Of a stretch of 64,000 nt of DNA, positions 36,709-48,361 are shown one piece after another (the first letter of the stretch is position 1; every line of letters starts with the position of its first letter). The DNA comes from Seison nebaliae. Taxonomy: Eukaryota; Rotifera; Pararotatoria; Seisonacea; Seisonidae. Position numbers and translations under genes: made by a program. The stretch lies in assembly GCA_023231475.1 (NCBI GenBank), contig JALJEE010002868.1:54299-118298 (forward strand), written 5' to 3'. Below the pieces are notes generated by a model. That model saw only the letters and a program-made list of their open reading frames with translations, had not been told where the DNA came from and did no database searches.

Positions 36709-39700
36709 TTATGAAACGGTTTCGATGGAAGGGAATGTGATTCCCGCTTCTCCTGATTGTTCCATCATGGCCCAATTACTCTCGTTAATATTTCTCGCAA
36801 TTGATTTCGAATAGAGACTATCAAACCTTCCAGTGATAACGGAGAACATGATGGTGGAGTATGGATGCGCTTTGAGATCGAGAAGGATGTGAGTGAGACA
36901 GAAATGGAATCGATCCATAAATTGATCGGGTAAATTAATAGGTTTGATTAATAGTGTTAAACGATCCATAAATTTTTGGAGAGATTTCATTCTCGACAAT
37001 TTCGTTTCTTCTTTCCGAATTTCTTCAATGGCACTCTCATTTCCAATCGTATATTTGTCGAGAGCATAAAAGAAGAGTTTTATGACAATATTTCTGAAGA
37101 TTCTGAAGAAATCTCGATTGGTGTCATTGAGTGAACCAGGTTTCTCACCTCTCATCTCTCTCCTCTTCCGCACACATTGTGTTGATAAGAGAACATATTC
37201 CGGTTCATATTGCAATGGAATCATAACATGTCGCTTCTTACTACTCTCAAATTCTTCTTTCGTAAACTTCTTCTTCTTCTTTTCGTTGGCGACGTGAAGA
37301 ATTTCAGTCGATTTCGATCGTTTCTTCTTTTTCGTCTTCTTATCTTCTCTTCCGTCACTTCTGATTAATGATTTACTAATTTTCGATTTATTTTTCTTAT
37401 TAATTTTCTTCTTGACTTCTTTCGATTTCAGTGAAATCTTCTCCGATTTATTATCATCCGAAATTTTCTCTTTTTTTACACATTTTAATTTCACTTCTTT
37501 CTTCACCAATGAAGAGACATCAGTCGATGGAGTTTTTTCTAATTTTAATTGTTCTTTCTTTTTTCCAATCGTTTTCCTCTTCGCAACCGAACTTTTTGAA
37601 GTTTTCCTCTGTTTCGGTTCCTTCTTTACACGAGGACGTTTTGGAGCCAATAAGGCGAGACGTTCCTCCTCCAATTGTCGTTCTCTACGTCTCATTTCAT
37701 CTTCGACCGCTTCTTCGATCAACGTCTCAAATAACTTCTTCTCAACCAGTTTGATGGCATCGTCGGAGAATTGATGAATTTGAATTTCAGTTTTATTGAG
37801 GAAATAACCTTCCGGTTTCTTACCGTCAATAGACGACGCATAATTGTTGAAATAAGAAAATTTGGCAATTTCTTGAATAAATAAATCTTTCACAGGTCGA
37901 CTACTCTCCAAATTATTCAATTTACTTCGTTTCGTTGTTTCCCCACGACAATTATTCTTCTTTTGATGATTCGATGATGAATCAATTTTCCTTTTTTGTG
38001 TTCCACTTCCTCCTGAAACTTTATCAATAATCGATGTTGTTGTTGTTGTTGTTGTTGTTGTTGGTTCGGATTTAATAACATTATCTTTCGTTATAATCGG
38101 TTCTAATCTAATCATATTATTTGTTGTTGTTGTTGTTGTTGTTGTATCTACTTTAATTTCTTTATTCGTCGTTGTTGTTATTGTTGTTGATGAGAGTGGT
38201 TGTGGTGGTGGAATTATAGATGTTGATTCCATTTCTAATTTCTGTTGTTTAGCATTGAGTGATGGTGGAATGAAATCGTCTTTTGAACTTTTTCGATTAT
38301 CTTTCGAATGTTTCCGTTGAGAATTATATTCGGATGACATTCGACGTTTATTTCTTTCTTTCTTCTCATCGAATTTAGTGGGAGGAATATCATCTTCCAA
38401 CCAACAATTATCAACTTCTCTCTTCTTCACTTTATTATTATCATCTCGTTTCTTCCTTTCATTATCACCACTATCTATTCGATGTTGTTTTCGTCGATTC
38501 TTCCAAACATCCGTTCCTTGATCATTCGTTGATCGTTGTTGTTTCAATGGAATTTTCACATCACTCAAATTGATCGTTTCAAACAAATTCTTCTTCGGTT
38601 TCTGATCGATTACTTCTAATTTCACTTCGAACTTCTTCAAATTTCCATTCTCTTCATAATCATTTTCACGATATGATCTACTACGATTTATCTTGTTGTT
38701 GTTATTGTTATTGGTGGTGGAGTGATAATGATTGAATTTATTTCGATTATAATTTTCATTCCAATTTTGAATTTTCTTATTAAAATTATTCTTATGACGA
38801 TAATCCTTCTCATAATTATTTCGATTATTCTTATAAGAATAATTATTTCGAATATCATTTCCATAACGATGATATATCTCATTCGATCGATTCTCACAAA
38901 ACGAATTGGTTCGAATTGAATTTTCATTTTTAAAGTTTAACGACTCATTTTTCATCATCTTCTCAGCTCGTTTCTTCTTTCTCTGTTCGATCGTTTTCGC
39001 TTTAATTCTTCGAATCATTATCGGAATTTCATTCTCTTTCAAATCTTTCAAAATTCTTCGTTTTATCGTTCCGATCGTTTCTCGTCGAACGAAATTCATA
39101 ACTCGATTATTCTTCACTGGTTTCTTCTCGATCAATTGATAAGGATTCCATCGATTCTTCAACACTTTCTTAAAAATAATAAATGATTCGAATGAACTGA
39201 ATTGTACATTCCATACTCGTGCTTCTTCCAAACCATCACGTAGGAATCTGATATGACTCTCCATCATTCTCTTCTCTATTTGGTTGAATGATTGTGCCGT
39301 TTCTCCTCGAATTTTTCCCAGTGACTTTTCAAAATATTTGGAGAGAATTGAAATCTTTTCATCTCGTCTCTTCGCGTTCCAATCGAGAGTTTGATAACAT
39401 TTCTTCTTCATTCTCTCCAATTTCCTTTGAATGATATTCTCAAATTCGTTCACTTCTCTCATTTCCATCACTTCACCATCACTCTCATTCACCATATGGA
39501 ATAGAATTCGTTTCATTATTTCATTTTTATCTTTCCCATTCTCTAAACATAATAATTGTTGGAAACGATAAGGAAGTCGTTTTCTTTCCTCTTCATCCAA
39601 ATCGTTCGAATTATTATTATTCAGATTTAAATTCTCTTCTTTCTTCTTCATTTCTCTCCTTCCATCAATCGATGAATATGGCGACACTGATGGAGTAGTC

Positions 39701-40167
39701 GTCGAATAAATCGACGAGATTTCTCCATCTTCTTTCTTCTCATTATTCTGAAGGAAATTCTTCACAATCGCCAACATTTCCGTTAAGAAAATCGTTGATG
39801 AATAAGTCTTGTTATCAAACTGATTGCGACCTGTCATCGATTCTAGAATTATATTTCGTTCTCTTCCATATTCATCGGGGAAGACGGATAATTTACTTTC
39901 CTTCAATCGTTTTTTCAACGACGGAATATCCTCCAACATTCGCAGTGCGTCTGCCTTACGACGGAATTTCACACGTGCAATCGGCAATCGTTCACTATTT
40001 ATCTTACTTTCATATGAATGACAATGTTCCGAATCTCCATACGAATTCGCGATCTCCTTCAATTGATCATCCGTCACATGTTCCGGCAGATTAGTTATCG
40101 TAATATCTGTGCACACATTGTGCATCGAGAACTTCTCCCCAAAATTATTCACTGTATCCGAACTCAT
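36709..40167 (-). CDS. Large Lys/Arg/Asn-rich nuclear protein with an N-terminal RRM-like domain
   Basis: One exon of 1152 residues from the ATG at 40167 (MSSDTVNNFGEKF). Residues about 20-100 look like an RNA-recognition fold (DITITNLPEHVTDDQLKEIA, then IARVKFRRKADALRMLED). The long middle is highly charged, with Asn and Thr runs and many basic nuclear-localisation-like clusters. The last 150 residues (from KKRHVMIPLQYEPEYVL) are less repetitive and largely helical and could be a folded domain. It has an N-terminal RRM like the Set1/SETD1 proteins but no SET domain, so I do not assign it. A likely 5'-leader intron (strong donor GTGAGT near 40306, acceptor TATAG near 40236 on this strand) supports 40167 as start. 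Function probably RNA- or chromatin-related, by inference only. Confidence 0.75.
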   Translation of the reverse strand: MSSDTVNNFGEKFSMHNVCTDITITNLPEHVTDDQLKEIANSYGDSEHCHSYESKINSERLPIARVKFRRKADALRMLEDIPSLKKRLKESKLSVFPDEYGRERNIILESMTGRNQFDNKTYSSTIFLTEMLAIVKNFLQNNEKKEDGEISSIYSTTTPSVSPYSSIDGRREMKKKEENLNLNNNNSNDLDEEERKRLPYRFQQLLCLENGKDKNEIMKRILFHMVNESDGEVMEMREVNEFENIIQRKLERMKKKCYQTLDWNAKRRDEKISILSKYFEKSLGKIRGETAQSFNQIEKRMMESHIRFLRDGLEEARVWNVQFSSFESFIIFKKVLKNRWNPYQLIEKKPVKNNRVMNFVRRETIGTIKRRILKDLKENEIPIMIRRIKAKTIEQRKKKRAEKMMKNESLNFKNENSIRTNSFCENRSNEIYHRYGNDIRNNYSYKNNRNNYEKDYRHKNNFNKKIQNWNENYNRNKFNHYHSTTNNNNNNKINRSRSYRENDYEENGNLKKFEVKLEVIDQKPKKNLFETINLSDVKIPLKQQRSTNDQGTDVWKNRRKQHRIDSGDNERKKRDDNNKVKKREVDNCWLEDDIPPTKFDEKKERNKRRMSSEYNSQRKHSKDNRKSSKDDFIPPSLNAKQQKLEMESTSIIPPPQPLSSTTITTTTNKEIKVDTTTTTTTTNNMIRLEPIITKDNVIKSEPTTTTTTTTTSIIDKVSGGSGTQKRKIDSSSNHQKKNNCRGETTKRSKLNNLESSRPVKDLFIQEIAKFSYFNNYASSIDGKKPEGYFLNKTEIQIHQFSDDAIKLVEKKLFETLIEEAVEDEMRRRERQLEEERLALLAPKRPRVKKEPKQRKTSKSSVAKRKTIGKKKEQLKLEKTPSTDVSSLVKKEVKLKCVKKEKISDDNKSEKISLKSKEVKKKINKKNKSKISKSLIRSDGREDKKTKKKKRSKSTEILHVANEKKKKKFTKEEFESSKKRHVMIPLQYEPEYVLLSTQCVRKRREMRGEKPGSLNDTNRDFFRIFRNIVIKLFFYALDKYTIGNESAIEEIRKEETKLSRMKSLQKFMDRLTLLIKPINLPDQFMDRFHFCLTHILLDLKAHPYSTIMFSVITGRFDSLYSKSIARNINESNWAMMEQSGEAGITFPSIETVS

Positions 40168-40306
40168 TCGTAACCAAATATGACTCTCACTCAAATGATG
40201 ATGATGTTCCTCAACAGAAAAAGAAGAAATGACTATAAAAATATTTTCAAAAATTAAAATCGAATGACAAAGCTTTAAATTTGAGCTTACAAACAAACAA
40301 ACTCAC

Positions 40307-43052
40307 ATACAAGTCGATTAACTTCACAAAAAATAAATGGAAATTAAATAATAGTTCCTTAATTTACTTATCTCAATTTATGAGAATAATAACGCATTTC
40401 TAACGCTAAACTTCTAACAAGCCAAACTTTTATGAGTATTTTTTTCTATTTGAACATTTCTCATTTTTTCTTTTTTTTTTAAACGAGAGAAAAATTAAGG
40501 GGAAAAAATACTTATCGTTTCGTGGAAATTATGAGTATGGAGTTGTTTGAATGAAATTTATTAATGACGGAAATTAATAAATATTATCTTGTCTTCATTA
40601 TTGAATTTGTGGGCACTCATTCCACTCATTCGAACGAGAAAATAATAAGAAATTTTAAGTTTATTAAATTTTGAATTGTGCAAATTAATTTAATATGATG
40701 TCACATTATCCATTGTTCTTTCATTGTCAATGACATATTATGTATAATTTCTTTCTTTATTTTTTCCCTCGAAATTTCCTTTTTTTTTCCTTCTTCATAT
40801 TCAATTTATGTCAATTAGTTTACGTGAATGGAAGTCTTTTCTAATAAAGAAAAAATTTGATATTTAAAGAAAATGTTTTTTTTTTATTTTTGAACAAGGA
40901 GAGAATTGTTCATTTTTTCTTTTTCATTTCCATTTCCATTAATGTTGAATCTGATTCATCATCATAATAACGATAATGAAATGAGAATGATTATAAGATG
41001 GAAAATAAGAGATGGAAATTTTAGTGATTATGTATAGAGAATTTCTTTCGTCATTAAACTTTATTCCGTCGAACGAGAAGAGAATTTCATTAGATTAAAT
41101 TTCTAAAGAAATTATCTGTGGGAGATTGTCGTAGAAAAACAATTGAGACGGTCGTTGGAGTGTGTGATTATGAATAAATTGTTTATGTAATTGTTTGATG
41201 AGAGAGAAGAATATAAGGTGCTCTCATCTCCTAATGAGTATTATGATCATGACATTTTGATGGTTGTTATTTTCGTTGAAAATGTTTATTTCCAGTTATT
41301 TCCACATTTTCATCGTTGTTTCCATTTGAGAGATGTTCTTGAACGATAGTTGGGATAAAGCGGAGATTCCCCTTATTTCTTATGAGTGAAATGTGCGAGA
41401 GTAGAATACGTCTCTTTTTCGTCAACTATAAAATAATAGGTACTCCTCTCTGGACACATATGGACATTGACACATGTATCAATGAATGGTGGAGATATGG
41501 GGAAGAACCTTCTACATGATTCTTCTCCAATTTTTCCGGTTTGATGATGAGAAATAAAAGATTGGGAGAGGATGATGTAATGGAAATGAATTATCTTGTT
41601 TTCCATTCAGGTGTTCTCGTATGTGCAGAGTTCCAATGGAAGGATTGTTGTGCATTGACACTGCTCCGATATGAGCACACACATTCGTGCACATCCGATA
41701 TTATTCATTTCTAAATGGAAATGACGTCAGTTGGGAAGGGATGGAGGAGAGAACAATTAAAGTTTCTTCTTTCTTCCTTCTCATTCCTTCTCTTTATTTA
41801 AAGTTTATTTGTTCAAATTCTTCCATTCCCAATCATTCTTCTCCTTTCCTTTTCAAAATATTTTATTTGTCCGCCTCGTAATTGTATTGCATTCGACTGA
41901 TGATTGCTCTCCTTCTACATACGTATCATCCATCCAATCCACTCTCTCGAATGCAACATCAATTTATTCCTTCTTTAATTTATTATTATTCTTCCTGTTT
42001 CATGCAAACATACAATTCTTTCTATATATCCATCTTTTGTGCACTCTTTTAATAATGTTTCATATAAACTATCCACATACACATGTCAATAGGACGAACG
42101 TAGAGGAATAGTCTTCTAAATGAAATATTATGTTTCTCCACTATGATTACCCGCACTATTATTAGTAGGGACATAGGAATGCATTCGTTGAATGAAGTCG
42201 ACCCTCCTTCCTTCCTTCCTTCCTTCATGCTTTCTTTCTTTCTTTCTCCAACTCTTCAATAAAACCAAATGAAACTTATTTCTTTGATGCAGATAATTGC
42301 TATATCGTATTAGATCGGTAGATTACTGTTGCCATATAATCATTCCTCATTATTTTCTATCGATTAATTTCGAGTGAAACGTATATTCTCCATAAACGAT
42401 GTCGAGAAGAAGAGGAATGACAATTTCTAATTCGATTCTTCCAACCTTATCTCAATCTATTTATTTAACAAATTGTTCGTCTTCTCGAACTTTCTTTCCA
42501 ATTTCTCATACCATATCTTTCCAAATGGTGTGAATTCGTCTTCAATTGGTAAATATTAATCGAGACAATATCCGAATGTGCATCTTCTCTCATCTTTAAT
42601 ATGTAATTATTGGAGGACTTTATCTTTCATCTTTATCGATATTGTTCATCGGTGCTCAAATAATATCGATTCTTTCTCGTTTATAAATAAAATATTTAGA
42701 AGTAATTTAATAATTATATTTAATATGAAATTAATATATAATTATCATTATTGATATCCAATGATCCAATTTTAATAATAATAAATAATAATAATAATAA
42801 TAATAATATTAATAAAGATTATTTAAATAAAATGAAAATTTCATGTTCAATTCAAATATAATTGAATGAAATATAGTGATGTTGGACTAATGGTTATTGT
42901 TGGTAAAAGATTGTAAAAATATAAATTAATTATCTTGTAGAATTTCATTTAATTCATATCATTAATATTATTATTTAGATTATAAAATATTCTTTCATTC
43001 TGTCCATTTCCTTTCCGTTCGACTGGTAATCTTTGCGGTGCTCATTGGAGTG
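40307..43052. other. Intergenic between divergent genes
   Basis: Divergent 5' flanks of the RRM gene (minus) and ArfGAP1 (plus). Contains CTTC/TTTC tetranucleotide repeats at 42209-42246 and an AAT run at 42773-42808. No gene recognised. Confidence 0.45.
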
Positions 43053-44455
43053 ATGGCTAGTCCACAAACACGTTTAATTATCAAACAATTGCGAGATACG
43101 AATAATAATAATGTTCATTTTTCATTCATGAAAATTATAATTAATTTAATATTTTATAGTATTGTTTCGAATGTGGCGTACCCAATCCGCAATGGGCCAG
43201 TCTCAATTATGGAATTTTCATCTGTCTTGATTGTTCAGGAAAACATCGAGGACTTGGCGTTCATATCAGTTTCGTTCGTTCATTAACTATGGACAAATGG
43301 AAAGATATCGAATTAGAAAAAATGAGAGTTGGAGGTAATTCGAAAGCGAAAGAATTCCTCGAATCACAACCTGATTATAATAGTAATATGTCGATGAAAG
43401 ATCGTTATAATACTAAAGCGGCCGCTCTCTATCGCGACAAAATTACTATTGAAGCCAATGGAGAAATGTGGAATATTCAAGATGCCAATCAACGTTATCT
43501 TCAACAACAACAACAACAATCACAATTTAATGAATCGAATAATCAGTTTAATGAATTCGTACAGAATCCATCATCGAATTCATTCCAATCAAATTTCCAA
43601 CAATCTCCTACACAACAAGAAAATACAGGAAATTCATTCAATTTACAACAACAACAACAACAACAACCGCAACAAATACAGTTTCCTTATTGATCATGAA
43701 TGAATTTCCATCATTTTCCTAGAAATGATCGTTATCAAGGTTTTGGCAATACACCGATGATGGATCAAGACGATCAACCGAATGTCGTTCAGTCATTAAC
43801 TTCTGGTTGGTCGACGTTATCGTCATGGGGAACGAAATTCGCAGGGAAAACGAAGGACAACGTCATGAAATATGGAAATCAAGCGGCTGTCAAAGCTAAG
43901 GAGGTTAACGACAGTGTCTATCGTCAAGTTTAGTGTCTTTTGTGTTTGTGAATACCATTTCTGGGAATGGTTCTCTTATCATCAATTTTTCTTCATTTCC
44001 ATCAATAGATCATCATCATAATTTCTCTAATTTTTCTATTTAATTTCTCTAATTTTTCAATTTAATTTTCGTCTTTCATAAGTGATGTGAAGTGAAGTGA
44101 AGTGAAGTGATTTAATCAATTCTATTGTGAGAATTGTAAAGAAATGTTTAATTAATCTCTTCTTATTTGGTTTGAAGGTGAAAGAAGGAAATCTGATGAG
44201 TAACATCACCGGTGGCATTTCCGTATTTGCCTCGAGAGTTCCTTTTTCTTCTCAAATTCATTCATATAATCAACATCTGATATAGATAGCGGAAACATCA
44301 ACAAACGCTTATGGTGATATGAGTCAGATCATTTCGACCGGTACCGAATCATTTATGGGAGGTGAACAAAGATCAATGCCATTAAATGATAATAATAATA
44401 TATCTAATACTTCTTATGGAACAACTCAAATGAATGATACATCGATGCAACAACC

Positions 44456-44487
<32 letters not shown>

Positions 44488-44639
44488 ATCAACAACCACA
44501 ATATCAACAACCACAACAACAACAATATCAACAACCACAACAACAACAATATCAACAACAACAACAACAACAGCCACCTCTACCACCACCACCACCATCT
44601 AACACGTATAATTATGATGGTAGAGCGAAGAATGATTGA
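43053..44639 (+). CDS. ARFGAP1: ArfGAP1, Arf GTPase-activating protein
   Basis: Stimulates GTP hydrolysis on Arf1 at the Golgi and so drives COPI coat release. Five exons (43053-43112, 43160-43680, 43723-43927, 44178-44237, 44286-44639) close in frame and give 399 residues, against 406 in human. The N-terminal zinc finger is complete (CFEC...CLDC) with the catalytic arginine in [14 protein letters not shown] and the following [13 protein letters not shown]. The middle contains ALPS-type, Ser/Thr-rich membrane-curvature segments ([17 protein letters not shown], then [13 protein letters not shown]). The C-terminal exon is a long Gln/Pro tract from CAA repeats. Introns are 47, 42, 250 and 48 nt; the 250-nt one holds a GTGAA pentanucleotide repeat near 44087-44112. 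Confidence 0.95.
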
Positions 44640-45632
44640 AATCGATCTTATTATTATTATTATTATCATCTTCTTCTTCTACTCCATCGAACGATCAGAA
44701 AAAAATCGAGCTGTTGTTCTTTTAACATTTTATCGGAAATAATCCACGTCTATTACACTAGAAACCGAATCAAATCGACATTTTGAGAATTGTCCTTTCT
44801 TTTTTATTTCTCTCATTTCATTCTCTGAAGAACTATTCATTTATGTGTACACGAACGGTTCGATATGGTCCAATCATTATTTCTTCATATTTTACCATTG
44901 TGCTCTTATTGGGAATTAATGAAGAAATAATAATAAAATTCGTTCTATTCATCATTCTCATCTCCATCCTCCTCTTCCTCCTCTCATCACACAAATGCAT
45001 CATATTCTTCAAAAATAAAAACGATTGTTCACAATATTTCCTCTCTCAATTTCTCTCGTATTTGAGTTCTGTCAGCGTCATCCTTTCGTCTCCTTTCGAC
45101 AACGTTCTTAATTCGTTTCCATCATTCTTCTCCCTTACTCCTCCTCTTACTTTACTTATCAGCAATTTCCTTTCATCACCATCCCCAATCCATCTGGTTA
45201 GACTAATTCCAAAACCGTTTTATTCCACTTTTATTTCCTGTCGTATTTATTGAATTGTTACTCTCGTCTCTCCTCTGCTATACTCAGTCATAATATTTCC
45301 ATCATTTACGAATGGTTCAAACAATAAATTTTATTTTCAAACTTATCAATCTACTCACACACACACACACATATATATATACACATCAGTCATTGTACAT
45401 GAAACTTGTAGAATTTGTCTTATATTACATTGGAATCTTTCGACACATCATCATCGTTACAGTATATTAGTTGTTATTTATTTATCATTTCTTTCGATTT
45501 CCATCATCAGAATTATTGTTTGATAAAATTCCTCAAACTTAATTTCCACGTTAGAAGACAAGTCAACTTTATAAATAAACTTTTTATTTAGAAGAATCAT
45601 CTTTTCCTCCTTTCACCTCTCTCCATATGGAA
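44640..45632. other. Convergent 3' flanks, nothing coding recognised
   Basis: Lies between the ends of ArfGAP1 and the MSP-domain gene. A 156-codon hydrophobic open stretch at 44783-45253 has no family resemblance and looks like pyrimidine-rich 3' flank. A CA/TA run lies at 45356-45382. Confidence 0.5.
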
Positions 45633-46343
45633 TTAGGGATATGGGAAGAAATCTTTGCGCCAATCCGAATTGAGTCCTAACCGAGGAATAACATCATGAC
45701 GATTAGCACCAGATGGTAGAGGTGCGTACCCGATATAAATCATTGAGAATACACAAGCGAAAACAAGTGCGAACACTAAATAACCTAAAAGCTTATTCAC
45801 TTTTATCGTCGTCCAATGGTTGTAATGAGCGATCCAAACTATTGACAATGAAAAAAAAAAAAAAAAAACAATAACTTTTCTCCAATTTATTCAACAATTG
45901 ATATAGATGAGCATTCTTCAAATTCTCGCTTTTAGTCTTATTATTATTTCGATTCAATTGTGATTGATTCAAATTAGTGTCAGTTCTTGATGGTGGAACG
46001 ATTATGAGTGATTGAACAATATATCGAGCTTCACCACTTCTCCCATGCTTAAAGCGAAAAGTTATGATGATTTCATCGTTCAATATGTCCATTTCTTTCG
46101 TTTCAACCAAAATAGAAAACTTATTTTTCGCCTACACTTCAAAATGATTGGCACGAGGAGAAAAAAGTAATTTGACAGAACTTTTATTTTGCCTTTTTTA
46201 CAACTAAATCTGTATCGCGAATTAGTACACTCGATGAAGAATCGCATAGGACACATCTTGGAATAATTTATCAAACTAATTTTTCCTACCAATAATTGAT
46301 GTCGATCGAATCGAAGAAATAAATAAATTGGTTTTTTAACCAT
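45633..46343 (-). CDS. MSP-domain (VAP/MOSPD-like) membrane protein
   Basis: Three exons on the minus strand (46182-46343, 45876-46131, 45633-45838) close in frame and give 207 residues. Residues 5-105 resemble the major sperm protein fold of VAP and MOSPD proteins: LRFDRHQLLVGKISLINYS, then MRFFIECTNSRYRF and GKIKAKNKFSILVE. In those families this fold recruits FFAT-motif proteins at ER contact sites. A linker with Asn/Lys-rich sequence follows, then one hydrophobic helix (YLVFALVFACVFSMIYIGYA) and a short tail ending in DWRKDFFPYP. The second intron is only 37 nt, mostly an 18-T run. The overall call rests on pattern similarity by eye; the C-terminal tail is unfamiliar. Confidence 0.6.
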
Positions 46344-47478
46344 ATTTCTAGTTCGCTATTCTACTCGATTAAAATGTAGATTAAAAGTTTCCTATTTTTT
46401 ACTTCGCTCTCCAATTCCTCCCACAATTCACAATCAATACATTAAACAAATGAAAGAAGTATTATCTTTTACAAAGATTTCGATCATTTGTGCCAACCAG
46501 TTCCCTAATTGTCTAGGTACAAATTAATTATAACGTTCAACTTCTTCATTGTTAGTTTACTTTATTATTATTATTATTTATTTAAAAGCAATCCAAATTT
46601 GAGTTAGAAGAAGAAAAGAAAAAATTATAAAAAAGGAAATAAATCCGCAAAATAATTATTTAGACCGGTAAAATTATTATTAGGGATTAACCCTGGAATA
46701 TGAGTGGAATATGAGAGAAGAGAGCACCTCCTTTACAACTAATGAACATGAAGAATGTACACTTGTAAATAAAATTGGATGTCAAACTTCTAAATACACA
46801 TTTCTCCAACTACAGTTCTAAATACTCAATACTTAAAAAGACTTAACAACTATTGTAAGACCTCATACTATTTTTTTGTAACGTTGTTGTAACTATTTTA
46901 AAAGTTAAATTATTTATTGTACTCGTGTTGAATAACCATGATAATGATTTCAGATCAGATTTCACAGTTCAATAACAAACAGGATAAATGGTCGTTTCAT
47001 AAGTTTTCAATAGAGGAACATTGTAAGAATAAGATAAGAATAGAATAGGATGAAAATATAAGTTATCAGAATGTGAGAGAATGAGAGAATTGATTAATTT
47101 TTTAGCTGAATTTTATTAAATAAACTTGTCTAATAACAATACGTAATATATATAGATAAATGATGAAGCTATTTAGTATTGAAGAAATGAATGAGAGAGG
47201 AAATATTGGAAAGACATTACTGATATGTATATTACGAAGGAGAGGAAAGCAGATAAAAAAAATGAAATAATTCAATTTTTCGATTGAAAATTTTTTTGAA
47301 AAAATTTTCATTCTTTCCTTACTGCTTTTGCGTGGTGGATTGTGGTATTAGAAGGTGGAGGTGTGTGAAATTCTCAAAAGTTTTTTCATTTCATTTCATT
47401 CTCTTCTTTGTAGATTTTTGATTGTTTGCCTAAATTAATTCTTATTCGATTAAAAGATTTGATTTTCTCTCATATCTG
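46344..47478. other. Intergenic between divergent genes
   Basis: Divergent 5' flanks of the MSP-domain gene (minus) and the RING E3 gene (plus). AT-rich; no gene, RNA or repeat recognised. Confidence 0.45.
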
Positions 47479-48074
47479 ATGTCGGCGGCAACTGCTCCAC
47501 AAACACAGAAGGAGAATGATAGTAGGAAGGACACGGCGAAATTCGAATGTCGCATTTGTTTAGACACAGCTCATCAACCGATTGTTACGAATTGTGGTCA
47601 TTTATTTTGGTTTGATGATTTCTCCTTTTTTTCTCCCAATAATTTCTTCCTCTATTTCTTTTATTCTTTCCATTTAGTTGGGAATGTTTTGGAAAATGGA
47701 AAGGAAACAAGACTAGTATTCGTTGTCCTGCATGTACTGCGAGTTTGGTGGAGAATTCTGTTAATTAACTTTCATTCTCATCAATCATCAATAATGATTC
47801 TCTTTAGATAACTCCGATTTATGTGAATGAAGATGAAACGGATTATACGAAAACTTCACCACAAAATGATGATTCGTTTTTCCAAAGAAATCGACCGGGA
47901 CCAAGTCGAAGTCCAACTTATAATCGAGAAGATGATTCGAACGATAGAACACCACCATTCATTTTTCAAATGGGATTCTATTTCAACACTCCTCATGATT
48001 TCAACAACATCGTTTCTCATCTATTCTTATTACTCGGTATAATCATTCTAATCGTCACCATTTCACAAAGTTGA
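47479..48074 (+). CDS. RNF185: RNF5/RNF185-like ER membrane RING E3 ubiquitin ligase
   Basis: Three exons (47479-47609, 47678-47759, 47808-48074) close in frame and give 159 residues. The RING finger is split across exons 1-2: [30 protein letters not shown]... then IRCPACTASL, a complete C3HC4 set. A middle linker with RNRPGPSRSPTYNRED follows, and a single C-terminal membrane helix (LFLLLGIIILIVTI) ends three residues before the stop region. This tail-anchored design matches RNF5 and RNF185, which act in ER-associated degradation and mitochondrial quality control. Human RNF185 has 192 residues and two helices; this one is shorter. It converges on FAH with 287 bases between the stops. Confidence 0.9.
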
Positions 48075-48361
48075 GAAGGAATGAAAGAATTGATATAATT
48101 CCATTCTCATTTATTTATCCATTCATTAATATCATTACCATTATTAACACAATTAACGAATTGTAAAATATAGTCAACAAAAAAAAATAATTATTCAATT
48201 AAATAATTGTCTCTGTTTAAATGAAGAAAAATATAAATGAACATTTATTCAATTTATCAATAACATTCATTTTAGAATTTTCTCCAAAATAATTTTTTGG
48301 GATTATTATAAATTCAATTCGAATTAAATTTATCAGAAATCTCTCTTGAGAAAGAAAGTTT

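Noticed and set aside
44783-45253. 156-codon hydrophobic open frame after ArfGAP1
   Set aside because: Composition follows the pyrimidine-rich 3' flank; no family resemblance and no splice-supported extension.
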